Shown here one piece after another: positions 14,401-23,040 of a stretch of 64,000 nt of DNA. The stretch is from positions 8,049,754 to 8,113,753 of the forward strand of contig OX336343.1 in NCBI GenBank assembly GCA_946902875.1, read 5' to 3'. The position numbers were made by a program, and so were the translations under genes. Each line of letters starts with the position of its first letter. Positions within the stretch are counted from its first letter, which is position 1. This DNA comes from Nematopogon swammerdamellus (taxonomy: Eukaryota > Arthropoda > Insecta > Lepidoptera > Adelidae). A model generated the notes under the pieces. It was given only the letters and a program-made list of their open reading frames with translations, did not search any database and had not been told where the DNA came from.

Positions 14401-16390
14401 AATTAAAAAAAAATTCAATAAAACAACCTTACTTATTTGTTTCCTTTTATCTAAATGAAAACTTTTTTAAGTCGGTCAATGATTATATTCATTGCCGTGT
14501 CCAAGTCTCCACGAGAATGCTCTTAATGAAATGTCCGCAGGTTACTGTCCGCAGTTCGACGCGCTTTTCGATGAGCTCACGGGCCGCGAGACACTGCGCA
14601 TGTACGCGCTGCTGCGCGGACTGCGCACGCAGCACGCCGCGGCACTCACGCTCGACCTCGCGCGGCGACTCAACTTCGTGAAGCACATCGACAAGCGGGT
14701 GAGTGCTCCGTCCGCTCGCTCGCTTACTGAGGGAGGCGACGCCGCGCCGCATGTCTAACTGACGCTCGGTGTTGCGCACGCAGGTGGGACACTACTCCGG
14801 CGGCAACAGGAGGAAGTTGAGCACGGCGATCGCGCTGATGGGCTACGCGTCCGTGATCTACTTGGACGAGCCGACGACGGGCGTGGACCCGGCGGCCAAG
14901 CGACAGGTGTGGCGCGCGATCCACCACAGCACGGAGACGGGTCGCAGCGTGGTGCTCACTTCGCACAGTATGGAGGAGTGCGAGGCGCTCTGCACGCGGC
15001 TCGCCATCATGGTGAACGGCCGCTTCCAGTGCTTCGGCTCGCCCCAACATCTCAAGAACAAGTTCTCTCAAGGTGGATATTAAATTTAAATTCATCAGTC
15101 ACAAACTCGTCAGTCGTCTGATTAGTGATGCCTTCTGTGGCGGGAGATATTTATTTTGTACGTGAAATTCATTTCAGGTTACATTCTCACGGCAAAGATA
15201 AAGATGGCTGAAGATAGCAACGACATTAGCTCCCTACATGAAGCTGTCAAGACCTACATCACACAGCACTTTCCAGGCGCCAAACTTATGTAAGTAGATA
15301 CCTACTTATCATACGAGGTTGTCGATTTACCTACTTACTTATCAATCACCTACCAGTTCCACTATGTCTGCGCTAGTTCCCCGCATGTTCGCAAGCACGG
15401 TGTGTAGTTAGGCCCGCAGGTCTGTTCTTGTAAAATCTGACAGCGGAATCAGCGCCACAACAGCGCTGATTCCGCTGTCAGAATTTACAAGAATAGACCT
15501 GCCGGGCGCGTGCGTCAAGTAAGTTTGTGCAGCTACCAATGATATTTTAGGAAAGATAGGTTATCTATATGACATTCAGTGCTTACACATGGGACGTCCT
15601 TGAAAAGTTGAGAGGAAGAACTATAAAGTGATGCGCCGACTCGAATAGTCTTATTCCAATTATTAGAATTAGTGCAGAATCTCATTACACACGACGGCAT
15701 TTTCGATGTGTTAGCGGCTCGTGGTTAGTGGTCCGAATGCGTGCGTAGTTGGTGGGCGACTAACTTCAGACAGGACTGTGGTATTGTATTTAATGTGCCG
15801 CTTGGGGATCTACCTCATTTTAACTTATAATATCATTGGCAGCTACCATGTACAAATACTTACAAGTTAGGATTGCCATACGTCCCGAAAAAGCGCGATT
15901 CGTTCCGCTTTCTCAAAATAAAATCGCGTCCCGATTTCCCAATAAATGGTATATATAAATACGCTAAGTACTTATCATGACTACTTTCTCGCTGACTTTC
16001 TGACAGAATAAGCGGATTAATATTAGAAGATAACAATGTAACTTGTAATATACATTTTATGGTAATAATAAAAATGTTTAAGTCTTTATAGGTCTTTGCA
16101 CATATAGTTTTCAGATATTAATAATAGTTTAAGAAATTCGTTTTTAATTTTGGTTGTCTAGTCAAAGGTGTGTTCAAAGAGTAGGATCTATGTAAGACAT
16201 GATGTGTTGCAGGGAGTCGTACCAGGGCCTGGTGACGTACTACCTGCCGGACCGGAGCTCGCCGTGGTCCTACATGTTCGGGCTGATGGAGACAGCCAAG
16301 GAACAACTCGTGGAGGACTACACCATCTCACAGACTACGCTCGAGCAAGTCTTCCTACAATTCACGAGATTCCAACGGGAAACTTTATAG
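645..16390 (+). CDS. Gene A: ABCA3-like full ABC transporter, 5' partial
   Basis: This gene encodes a subfamily A ABC transporter, a family of full-size membrane exporters that mostly move lipids using two ATPase domains. I place 27 exons: 645-818, 2419-2663, 3383-3493, 3938-4082, 4601-4777, 5243-5455, 5544-5626, 5729-5858, 6406-6635, 6711-6876, 6965-7340, 7629-7747, 7846-8065, 8336-8504, 9136-9351, 9615-9719, 9814-9985, 11518-11643, 12601-12724, 13008-13135, 13657-13781, 13948-14131, 14221-14382, 14541-14698, 14784-15072, 15178-15289 and 16213-16390. All junctions are GT-AG and phases agree. The sum gives about 1544 codons with no internal stop, ending in TAG. By comparison with gene B, about 200 N-terminal residues (two exons) lie left of the window. 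Order: end of ectodomain 1, TMD1, NBD1, linker, TMD2 with ectodomain 2, NBD2, C-terminal tail. The substrate cannot be read from sequence. Exon edges are inferred from splice motifs and agreement with gene B. Confidence 0.93.
1228..1390. repeat. Lepidopteran-type repeat start plus (CT)n microsatellite
   Basis: CTTTTGCCCGCGGCTTCGCT at about 1236 is the 5' start of an abundant insect repeat seen again near 5889, 6128 and 28345. A CT/CCTT-rich low-complexity tract follows at about 1316-1386. It lies in the gene A intron 819-2418. Confidence 0.6.
1690..1890 (-). mobile_element. LINE 3' end fragment (reverse)
   Basis: Carries the block GATGCCCATGG ... GCCATGCCGGCCTGACAGGAG found also at 7395-7560, 26262-26665, 30785-31150, 48255-48380 and 57715-57870 (opposite orientation). 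It is the 3' part of a non-LTR retrotransposon lying reverse to gene A. Confidence 0.6.
2055..2400 (-). mobile_element. LINE reverse transcriptase C-terminal fragment (reverse)
   Basis: The minus strand encodes [20 protein letters not shown] followed by [10 protein letters not shown], a conserved C-terminal block of Jockey/CR1-type reverse transcriptases. The fragment abuts the gene A acceptor at 2417-2418 and may supply part of its polypyrimidine context. Confidence 0.75.
5544..7747 (+). CDS. Gene A, NBD1 and regulatory linker exons
   Basis: This is the first nucleotide-binding domain. Exon 5729-5858 carries the Walker A motif [10 protein letters not shown]. Exon 6406-6635 carries the Q-loop in ICPQHNVLF. 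Exon 6711-6876 carries the ABC signature LSGGQQRR and Walker [14 protein letters not shown]. Exon 6965-7340 carries the H-loop in [10 protein letters not shown] and ends in [12 protein letters not shown], a conserved end of ABCA NBD1. All catalytic motifs are intact, so the site should bind and hydrolyse ATP. The exon at 5544-5626 is an acidic connector and 7629-7747 is a low-complexity Ser/Glu/Asp linker ([12 protein letters not shown]) of the kind that joins the two halves. In gene B the 376-nt H-loop exon is split by an intron into 234 + 142 nt. Confidence 0.92.
5888..6357 (+). mobile_element. Two head-to-tail copies of a short interspersed repeat
   Basis: Copies at about 5888-6110 and 6123-6357 both begin GCTGTGCCCGCGGCTCCGCC, pass through AATCGGTTCAGTG.TTCTCGA and a (GACA)n stretch, and end TTGGATTTTATTATAGGTAA. 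They sit in the intron between the Walker A and Q-loop exons of gene A. They contain no coding region. Confidence 0.75.
7395..7565 (-). mobile_element. LINE 3' end fragment (reverse) in gene A linker intron
   Basis: Same block as 1690-1890 (GATGCCCATGG, GCCATGCCGGCCTGACAGGA, TTTTCACGCC), ending in GTACTTGGGAGGAAAT. It lies just before the linker exon at 7629. Confidence 0.65.
7846..13781 (+). CDS. Gene A, TMD2 and ectodomain 2 exons
   Basis: This is the second membrane domain. Exon 7846-8065 carries a cytosolic lead-in and TM7 ([15 protein letters not shown]). Exons 8336-8504 and 9136-9351 form the second ectodomain, with the ABCA-typical [13 protein letters not shown] and [12 protein letters not shown]. 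Exons 9615-9719, 9814-9985, 11518-11643 and 12601-12724 encode successive helices, including IWMG-type and LPIHYLASF segments. Exon 13008-13135 encodes a Cys-rich loop (ETCTIETVC...MCC). Exon 13657-13781 encodes the last helix, ending in VIEYRLIDK. Long introns here hold a Tc1/mariner element (9986-11517) and a 115-bp satellite (11644-12600). Confidence 0.9.
8505..9135. other. Gene A intron, unassigned
   Basis: No exon or complete repeat could be assigned. The GC-richer stretch 8850-8950 looks like repeat debris but I do not recognise the family. Confidence 0.4.
10055..10205 (-). mobile_element. Degenerate SINE tail (reverse)
   Basis: GTGGAACCTGATAAAATTCG ... CTACATCACCCATGATGTCA resembles the reverse SINE tail but is heavily mutated. 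Confidence 0.4.
10305..10446. mobile_element. Putative MITE
   Basis: Ends look inverted: GGGCCCCTTCACAT on the left against ATGTGAAGGTGCCC on the right, about 140 bp apart, with internal GCGGCTGAGC/CGGCTGTCGC motifs. No clear target duplication was found. Confidence 0.5.
10509..11431 (-). mobile_element. Tc1/mariner-type transposon with frameshifted transposase
   Basis: Inverted ends GGTGTCCCAAAAATAACGCA and its near complement at 11405-11425 bound about 0.92 kb. The minus strand encodes a transposase in two overlapping frames (about 11289-10861 and 10970-10614). Catalytic-type Asp motifs are [11 protein letters not shown] and [11 protein letters not shown] in the first frame and [16 protein letters not shown] in the second, as in the Tc1/mariner DDE/D family. 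A single-base-scale indel near 10880-10910 joins the frames. The N-terminal DNA-binding part looks short, so this copy is probably dead. It lies in a gene A intron. Confidence 0.85.
11928..12385. repeat. 115-bp tandem repeat, about four units
   Basis: The unit starting CCAATTCCTAACACATACCT and ending in GACAAAACACATAAAA recurs every 115 bp (for example at 11928, 12043, 12158 and 12273), nearly identical. It is purine-rich on the plus strand and sits between two TMD2 exons of gene A. The reverse frame stays open only because of repetition; I do not take it as a gene. Confidence 0.9.
13185..13440 (-). mobile_element. Repeat remnant plus degenerate SINE tail (reverse)
   Basis: GTCTGTCCATCTGGCTGTCC resembles the (GACA)-containing repeat, and TATGGAACCTGACGTGGTTG to GCCGTCAGTCAT the reverse SINE tail. 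The same remnant is at 23711-24215 in the duplicate, so it is older than the duplication. Confidence 0.55.
13948..16390 (+). CDS. Gene A, NBD2 and C-terminal exons
   Basis: This is the second nucleotide-binding domain. Exon 13948-14131 leads in with [11 protein letters not shown] and LAVNQVSFG. Exon 14221-14382 has Walker [11 protein letters not shown]. Exon 14541-14698 has the Q-loop YCPQFDALF. Exon 14784-15072 has signature [10 protein letters not shown], Walker [14 protein letters not shown] and the H-loop in [13 protein letters not shown]. Exon 15178-15289 is the following strand region and 16213-16390 the conserved ABCA C-terminal segment ([14 protein letters not shown] to [10 protein letters not shown]). 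The stop is TAG at 16388-16390. The GC-rich block 14541-15177 is almost base-for-base shared with A', and most of it with gene B. Confidence 0.93.
15417..15501. repeat. 85-bp near-perfect foldback, private to gene A copy
   Basis: The left arm CAGGTCTGTTCTTGTAAAAT continues through CTGACAGCGGAATCAGCGC, a short loop follows, and then the complementary arm. The duplicate at about 26220 lacks it (TTAGGCCCGGTGCGTGCGTC), so it was inserted after duplication or lost from A'. Confidence 0.85.
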
Positions 16391-17290
16391 CCTTCCAATA
16401 CATTGTAGGATTATCAAATAAAAACACATTTCCCATTATCTACTCATAATATCAAATGTCGGTATATATTTTGTAAATCGAAATATTTTGATGGTTTGTA
16501 GGTAAGTATGGTTATAAATTTAATAACATTTTCTCGAGTGTGAAGCTCGTAGCCAACATTTGAACTAGGAAATTTGCATTATATTGCAAATCGAATGTTC
16601 ATTAAATGTGTTTTAAGTGTATTTGTATTTTTTAATGTATTTTTTTTTAAGTAGAACATTATGTATGACAGTAAAGTTCATTTTGATCAAAATAGGTTCC
16701 TTTTTATCGTGAAAAAAATTTTCTTTAGGCTTGCAGGTAAATAAATATGTATGGCCGCATTTACCTGCAGCATGTCTTGTCACTCTGAAAATGACTACAT
16801 ATAACATCTCACTGCGATACTAGACTGTACAAGTGCTCTTAAAGGCTAAAGCATAATAGGTAAAAGAATCATTATATGGCTAGTTAAAATTCTAAATGTG
16901 TTCATAATGTTGAATTTTTTTCAATATTGTATGTGTTGTGTTGTATACGATGTATTTATTCTTAGATTATTATGAATAAAGTAAGGCAAATTAGAACAAA
17001 AGTTAAGAAAAAAATAACAAAGGGTAGTTAAGTAAAAATGTGTATTGACTACAATCTAGTATTAAATATAACAATTTTGTATTTTAATCAATTATATAAG
17101 ATAGGTAAACCTTTTTTTAATATTTTATATTAAAAAGGCTATGAAAAATATTATCCAAACATGACAACTTCATAATGCACGTAATTATGTAGAGCTTAAT
17201 ATAATATACAATGTTATAACAAAGTTTACTCGTTTTTTACATTCACCCCAACCTATCGAGAAAACGTCGATTTTACAATTAGGTAGATAC
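16391..17290. other. Spacer after gene A, AT-rich
   Basis: The 3' flank of gene A is shared with A' to about 17150. No gene is recognised. Numerous T and A runs. Confidence 0.5.
16417..16422 (+). promoter_or_regulatory. Gene A poly(A) signal
   Basis: A canonical AATAAA lies 27 nt after the stop codon, giving a very short 3' UTR if used. The duplicate A' keeps it at 27194-27199. Confidence 0.6.
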
Positions 17291-18439
17291 CAGCGGCGAC
17301 TCCTGGTCCTGAATATTGGGTTGGCTCTGGCTAAGGATTTTTTTTTTTCATAATTTCTTAACTTAGGTACCTACGCGTTAATTTATTTCTACCACAATGA
17401 GTTCAAAAACTGAAAGACGATTACGATATAGATAGTTTATAATATTTAGTTTAATTGATTTATTTTGCTCACTTACGATTTATTTGTCTGTAGATAGGTA
17501 CGTACTGGTTGTGTCAAAGCTGTCGAGTTGCATGCAGCCGACAACAGCGACGTCTCCTCTGGCACGACGACGACGAGACAGGCATACAAGCTTGAATTGT
17601 TACATTTTATTTGTACATGAAGTCCACTCTTGGTTCCACAGACAAGACATTTTCGATGACTCGATCGTGAAAATCTTCTTTCTTCCTCAATTTTGTTAGC
17701 AACTCCTTTTCCACAGATATGTAAGAGTGCCAAATTACTGAGTCTCTCTTGTCCTTGAGTGCTCCGTAGATAGCTCGGTAGGAGTTTGCCATTATAATTA
17801 CCAATAAATCACTTTAAATTTAACAACACTGCACAGGATTCATCCATACAAAGTCCATACCTACATAACGGAATATATGCAGCTATCAACTCGCGAGCCA
17901 ATGCGCACACACATGCGCACATAACACACCTAGCCTAGCTCGCTAGTCGCATCGCATCGCACGTCGCACAGCACAAGAATACTCGTCGTGTGGACGCAGC
18001 GCGCACACACCCGCACACGCAACACACACACCTAGCTCGCTCGCTAGCTCGCTCTACTCGCTACCGCGTCACTAAATGCACTCCCCGCTGCGCCAACTCG
18101 AAAGGCTGATCAGCGGGTCCGCGCGGGACGGGGGGGACATCGGTCGCTTCCGCCTTGTATGGAATACGATGGCGCTTCAAAATGTAGCCAACCGGCCAAT
18201 GAATGCCTTGATGTGTCGTCATTCGTCGTCGCCCGCGTTTGACGCGCGCGAAATTTCAAATTATGTAACGGGTACGGGATTGACGTTTTATCTTATTAAT
18301 CGTGGATTATATGACATAAATAATATAACTCAGAAATTTTTTCACATTTATTTTAGCCTGATACTTCTGTATTAATGGTGTCATTCATTTTATTCGGTTT
18401 GGCGGCGCCAACCTCGCCAACTGAGAGGAGTCGCCGCTG
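17291..18439. mobile_element. hAT-like element, 1149 bp, with 8-bp target duplication
   Basis: The ends CAGCGGCGACTCCT and AGGAGTCGCCGCTG are inverted, and both are flanked by GTAGATAC (17283-17290 and 18440-18447). CAG..CTG ends with an 8-bp duplication are typical of hAT transposons. No transposase is visible. The minus strand has two short frames (about 17733-17473 and 17804-17607) without recognised similarity, so it is a non-autonomous copy, possibly carrying captured sequence. Confidence 0.85.
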
Positions 18440-18828
18440 GTAGATACATAAATAAATTTTAGGGTACGAAGTAGACAAAATGGGTCCCACGGTTGTAAAT
18501 GGGACTGGTCGTTCGGGTGCATAGTTTCATTTCAAAATATTGAATGGAACTGTAAATAAGTACATTTCGAGAGGCGTGCCAAGACCCAAAGACGAGTGTG
18601 CCACCTCCTGGAAGAACTCGGCTGGTTGGAGTAAGGCCCGGACTAGATAGAGACGTTATTTTCAACAGTCGAAAAAACAATTGGCACACCTCTTGTGGAC
18701 TACATGTCGTGCTGAATAAAAAAAATAAAAGTTTCATTAATTTAATTTCATTCATTTCATAAAAATAATATACCTACTTACCAAGAAGACTGATAACAAT
18801 TTTGGTAAAATTTGTATCGAGTAGCGAG

Positions 18829-18900
18829 ACTATTTCGTGGCGAATTTTGCTTCGCAGCGCGAATTTTGGTTCGCGGCGCGAATTTTGGTTCGCATGGTGA
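18829..18900 (+). repeat. Short tandem repeat, about 19-bp unit
   Basis: Three to four imperfect units of TTCGCGGCGCGAATTTTGG. Confidence 0.65.
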
Positions 18901-18994
18901 AATTTGCATTGAATTTTTATATGGAAAACAGTTCAAGGCACAGCTACATACAGTAAATCGGTTTTCATTGCACGTGCGTGACGAGACGAGGCAC

Positions 18995-19042
18995 CTAGGT
19001 GCTTTTAGACAGGAACTAGTTCCTGCGTCTAAAAGCACCTAG
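18995..19042. repeat. 48-bp palindrome
   Basis: CTAGGTGCTTTTAGAC pairs with GTCTAAAAGCACCTAG around a core AGGAACTAGTTCCT. Only the GC at 19025-19026 breaks symmetry. It directly precedes the retrotransposon fragment at 19080. Confidence 0.85.
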
Positions 19043-19079
19043 TTAAAAAAAAAATGCAATACATAAGCATGTAAATAAT

Positions 19080-19686
19080 TTGTTTCAGACCCATAGATGT
19101 CTGTGTGGGGCTCAAGTGGAAAAGAATCGTCACCATGGTCTAAGTTGCACAAAAAGTGCAGGTAGGTTTTATCGACATACCCATATTAACGATATAATAA
19201 AACGTGCACTCGTTTCAGCTGGTGTGCCGTCAGTATTGGAACCGAGCGGACTCAGCAGGGCTGACGGCAAGCGTCCAGACGGGATGACCCTGATACCTTG
19301 GTCACAGGGGAGAGCCCTCGTCTGGGACGCTACTTGCGTCGACACATTAGCGTCTTCGCACGTGTTGTCAACGTCAAGAAAGGCAGGATCCGCTGCTGAG
19401 TCGGCTGCGCGCTTGAAACATTCTAAATACCAAAACATTATAAATCAAAATTATGAGTTTGTAGCAGTGGCTGTGGAAATCCTTGGTTCCCTGTGCGAGG
19501 AGGCGAAGGGGTTTCTAAAAGAAATAGGGCGCCGCCGTCTCGCGGAGACATCGGGGGATTCCCGTGCTGGATACTTCTGTTGCAGCGCATCAGCATGGCT
19601 GTGCAGAAGGGCAATGCCGCCAGCGTTATGGGCACATTCCCGTCATGGGGCCATTTGGATGAAAGTTTTATGGATGCGTGAATTTT
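19080..19686 (+). mobile_element. Non-LTR retrotransposon 3' fragment with restriction-like endonuclease signature
   Basis: The frame encodes a CCHC-type knuckle (CLCGAQVEKNRHHGLSC), then RFYRHTHINDIIKRAL, then RPDGMT followed by LVWDAT. A zinc knuckle followed by PD-x(about 15)-D is the arrangement of the restriction-like endonuclease at the C-terminus of R2-type elements. The reverse transcriptase itself is missing, so this is a 5'-truncated or detached fragment. Family placement is inference. Confidence 0.6.
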
Positions 19687-19954
19687 TTTTTTTTATTAGT
19701 TTAATTATTTTAATTTATAAGTTCGTATTTAGTTATAGTTTTTTAATTAGTTATATTTGTAGGTAAATTATATTTGATAGGTAGTTTTAGTTTATTTAAT
19801 AATTTTAATTTAATTGCTTGTAAATGTTTAGATAATTAAATGTATTTACCCATTTATTTGTTTTTATAAACGCCAGTACGAAGGTACTTCATTTGCGTGC
19901 AAGTACGACAGAATACCGGCTGGCGCGCGATGATGGGTATATATAAAAAACTGG

Positions 19955-20285
19955 CCAAGTGCGAGTCGAACTCGCGCACCCAGGGTTCCTTATCGTCATG
20001 GTTAGCGCCACTCTATTCTGTAGATGGCGCGCGCGCATACAATTTTTTGGTTTCTTCTAACCTGGGTTATAATTCACGGGGGTTCTCCCCGTGAATTTTT
20101 TCCTTTTTCTTATTTTTATGATTTGTTGTTATATCGGCCATAATAAAATAACACATATTCTGTGAAAATTTCAACAGGCTACCTATTACGGTTCAAGAGA
20201 TACAACCCTCGGACAGACAGACAGACAGACATACGGCGTAGGCTTAGTAATAGGGTCCCGTACCGGATACGGAACCCTAAAAAGC
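19955..20285 (+). mobile_element. Interspersed repeat with (GACA)n, common lepidopteran type
   Basis: It starts CTGGCCAAGTGCGAGTCGAA, has TTACGGTTCAAGAGATACA, a (GACA)n run, and ends ATACGGAACCCTAAAA. Related copies are at 23711-24077 (-), 28693-29095 (-) and 43540-43700 (+); a fragment touches 63886. Confidence 0.75.
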
Positions 20286-20534
20286 GAGATAAAAAGAGAC
20301 ATTTCATACTCGTTTGAATGCCTTTGGGTAAATAAAATGTCAACTTAGATTTTATTAGGAAATATAGCTAACTGCTAAAAATACTACTTTATGGCACGAT
20401 ATTTTAGCCCATTAGATAGAAATAACTGGTGTATTCTGAATCTTCGTGTGTTACGTAGATGTAGGACGACTACCGACTAGCCCCTAAACGAAGCGTTGAA
20501 TCTCGGTTGAATTCTTTGAATCTGAACAACAACG

Positions 20535-20765
20535 TCAGCCTCGGTAGCTCAGTGGTGCGCTCGGTCGACTGTCGGTCGTGATCATAAGCACACCTGGGCG
20601 CGGTCAGTACTTGGATGGGTGACTGCTCGACCGTTGGAGGCTGACCGTGGTTCGGATTACACGTAAAACTGTATAGGTCCCATCCCTTCTTACCTAACTA
20701 GGTGGTATAGGGTTTAACCCGCCCAGGTTGGTTGGTATCACCACCACCGCACTGAAAAGCAAACG
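20535..20765 (+). mobile_element. SINE with tRNA-like and 5S-like head, tail truncated
   Basis: The head has tRNA-type A box TAGCTCAGTGG (20545-20555), a 5S-rRNA-like segment GTCAGTACTTGGATGGGTGA (20603-20622) and a B-box-like GGTTCGGATT (20649-20658). The body follows (GGGTTTAACCCGCCC). The 3' tail is lost after GCACTGA. Confidence 0.75.
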
Positions 20766-21234
20766 GCAGTGCCTCCGCGCGCCATCTGTAGTCCTATTAT
20801 TGTACTCCTCGGTCGGATGTATATTCAAGGTTATTCGAATAACTCGTACCGTACAGTACAATTTTATTGCAGGCAAGCAGGCATGCATGGGTGCCTGACC
20901 ATAGATGTAGTATTCATAGATCGGCAATACAAACCAATACAAACTGTTACGAGACCAACAATTGTTATATATAATTATTACATAAATAGTGGTTGGTATA
21001 ATAGTACATAATATGATGTATGAACTGCGTATGTATGATATTATATACTAAGACGTATGAACTGCGTATGCGTGAGTGCTATAAATTGACTATTTATATG
21101 ACCCCATACAAGTGAGGTTATTTGAAAAGAGGTAGGTAGGTATATAGGTATGTGAAGTATTGAAGAAGATTTCGTTCGTATCGACTATAAACTCTGAAAT
21201 GAAATACCTACTCTATGGGAAAAGGCTACTCTAT

Positions 21235-21545
21235 AGGCCTCGATGGTTCGATCGGTCTACTTTTGTTCGGTGACCGTTTGACTGTTGGAGCCTGACCGTC
21301 ATTCTAATTCCAAGTAAAACTGTAGCTCCATTCCCTTCTTACCTTACTAGGTTGTAGGGTTTAATCTGCCCGGGTTGATACCAGCAGCGCACAGAATGAA
21401 AGGTCGGTCGAAAAAGCTACGTAAATAGTTTGTCCGGTTCAGTGTAGTCGGCACGACCAAAGGGAAGCACTGACGTGGCGCCAAGTTATGGGCTTTATGG
21501 GCTGACATCACAGATATGTCGTAGTCGTAGGTGAATTAGCCACCA
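21235..21545 (+). mobile_element. Degenerate SINE copy
   Basis: Partial head (GGTGACCGTTTGACTGTTGG) and tail through AGTGTAGTCGGCACGACCAA to TAGGTGAATTAGCCACC. Confidence 0.65.
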
Positions 21546-22927
21546 TTTTACACAAAACAATATTTTACAGCTGTGTTAGATCTTTGTGGCTGGTTCTTAG
21601 TTTATGTAGATTGGCGATAGGTTAAGTTTATGTTTTTGTGTACAATTACAGTGTTTTAGACTTGTGGCTAATAGGTACTAAAAGATTGTGTACCTAAACA
21701 TGGGTTTGCCTCGAATAACGCCGGGCATCTCTCGCTCGAGAAGCCGAATCTCTTTCTTGTAGAGATGAGCCCTTGCCCCTTACTAGGCGGTAGGGTCAAA
21801 TTGTAACCGCCTGGGTTAGTATTACGGAGTCGGAGTCAGGAATACATAGATAAATTTATGATCGTTACTTAATGCTATATTTTAAGAACCAAATATTCGA
21901 CAGCCGAAGTTTTGGTAGGTAGTAGGTATTCTAAACTATACTTTGGCCATATTATAAAAAATATTTTTTTTTGTTCTTTTCTGTTTTCAATAGTCGGGGT
22001 TTTAATTTTTTAATAATAATTTTCTGCATTATCTTGAGGTGAGCAGTTCCTGCTCGATTGCACTACCTCAATTTTGGCATTTTAGGAGCGACACACACTC
22101 AAGTGCCTAAGAATATAATACTACTTACGGACAAGCAAGTGGTGGACACTTCGCGTTTGTCCACCACTTTAGTGAGGACATTTATTCAGTACGTATGAGC
22201 CAGTCTTTACGCTAGTAATATATAAGTCTATGATTTGGAATATTTCCAACTAGCCGGTTCAACGTGATTATCAATTCCACGATTCCACGTCAGTGTGTGA
22301 GTGGGCGAACGCCAATATTGTTTATTTTGTAAAAATGTGTGTAACTTTGCCAACCGACTTGTGGTTGACTTTCCTTCACCTTCGGGATAACGGTTGTTAT
22401 TTTTTAAGATAAATTTAAAATTTCTAAGTAAAAGTGGTCGTGAATCTGGACTGCCGGCGGCGTGTGACTGCTGCATCAAGAGAAAGTGCCGTGGGGGAAG
22501 GTGCCGCGTCGAGAGGCCAGTCCCCCAACCATCTGTGCATCAAGGCGGAGTCCGACATCGTCTGTGCGGAGTACCCGGTGAGATCTATTTTTTTATTCCT
22601 ACGCTACTTCAGCTGACTAGGTAGGTAGGTAGGTCTTATTTAGCCATGCGGACACATCGCAGTTCGAGGATTCGCACCTGATCCAGAGACCCTTGTAGTT
22701 AATTACTATTTAATTGAAAATATTTATTAAATAATTAAGTTTGCACACCTGCGTTTTATTTTATTGTCATAAAAATAGACCAGGTAACAATCTATCTATC
22801 TATCTATACATATAATAAAATCGCAGACTTACCGTGTCTGTACATTAAATATTTTTGCAATACAATAACTGGGGGACGGAAGGAATAAGTAATAGAACGT
22901 AAAATATAGTTTTTGAAATTTTTATCT
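21546..22927. other. Spacer, no confirmed gene
   Basis: Mostly AT-rich with repeat debris (about 21700-21860). A short open stretch at 22434-22579, ending at a good donor (CCG/GTGAGA), codes RRRVTAASRES and NHLCIKAESDIVCAEYP. I do not recognise it and see no partner exon nearby; it may be a lone exon or chance. Confidence 0.4.
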
Positions 22928-23040
22928 GTTTGTTGATTTGTTGGTTTGTTGGTTTGTTGGTTTGTTGGTTTGTTGGTTTGTTGGTTTGTTGGTTTGTTGG
23001 TTTGTTGGTTTGTTGGTTTGTTGGTTTGTTGGTTTGTTTG
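22928..23040 (+). repeat. (TTGGTTTG)n microsatellite
   Basis: About thirteen units of the 8-bp motif, close to the left edge of the A' duplication. Confidence 0.92.

Larger units (their letters stand above)
12578..17150 (+). repeat. Segmental duplication, copy 1 (within and after gene A)
   Basis: Exons, introns and 3' flank here align with 23148-28335. Homology starts just before the acceptor at 12600 (ATTAATA.TGTTATACAG in both) and runs through the 3' flank to about 17150. The copies differ by private insertions: the hairpin at 15417-15501 is only here, while a LINE, a MITE and a SINE are only in copy 2. Boundaries are estimated by eye. Confidence 0.75.

Noticed and set aside
14724..15095. 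Long reverse-strand frame opposite NBD2 (also opposite A' and B copies)
   Set aside because: It is an antisense shadow of GC-rich NBD2 exons; the forward strand has all ABC motifs and correct splice sites.
17930..18070. CpG-rich GCTAGCTCGC/CACACAC tract as a promoter
   Set aside because: It lies inside the hAT-like element and no downstream gene is recognised; low-complexity is a sufficient explanation.
20535..20765. Possible genuine 5S rRNA or tRNA gene
   Set aside because: The tRNA-like and 5S-like parts are incomplete, occur in several dispersed copies and share a SINE tail, so they are retroposon promoters, not functional RNA genes.
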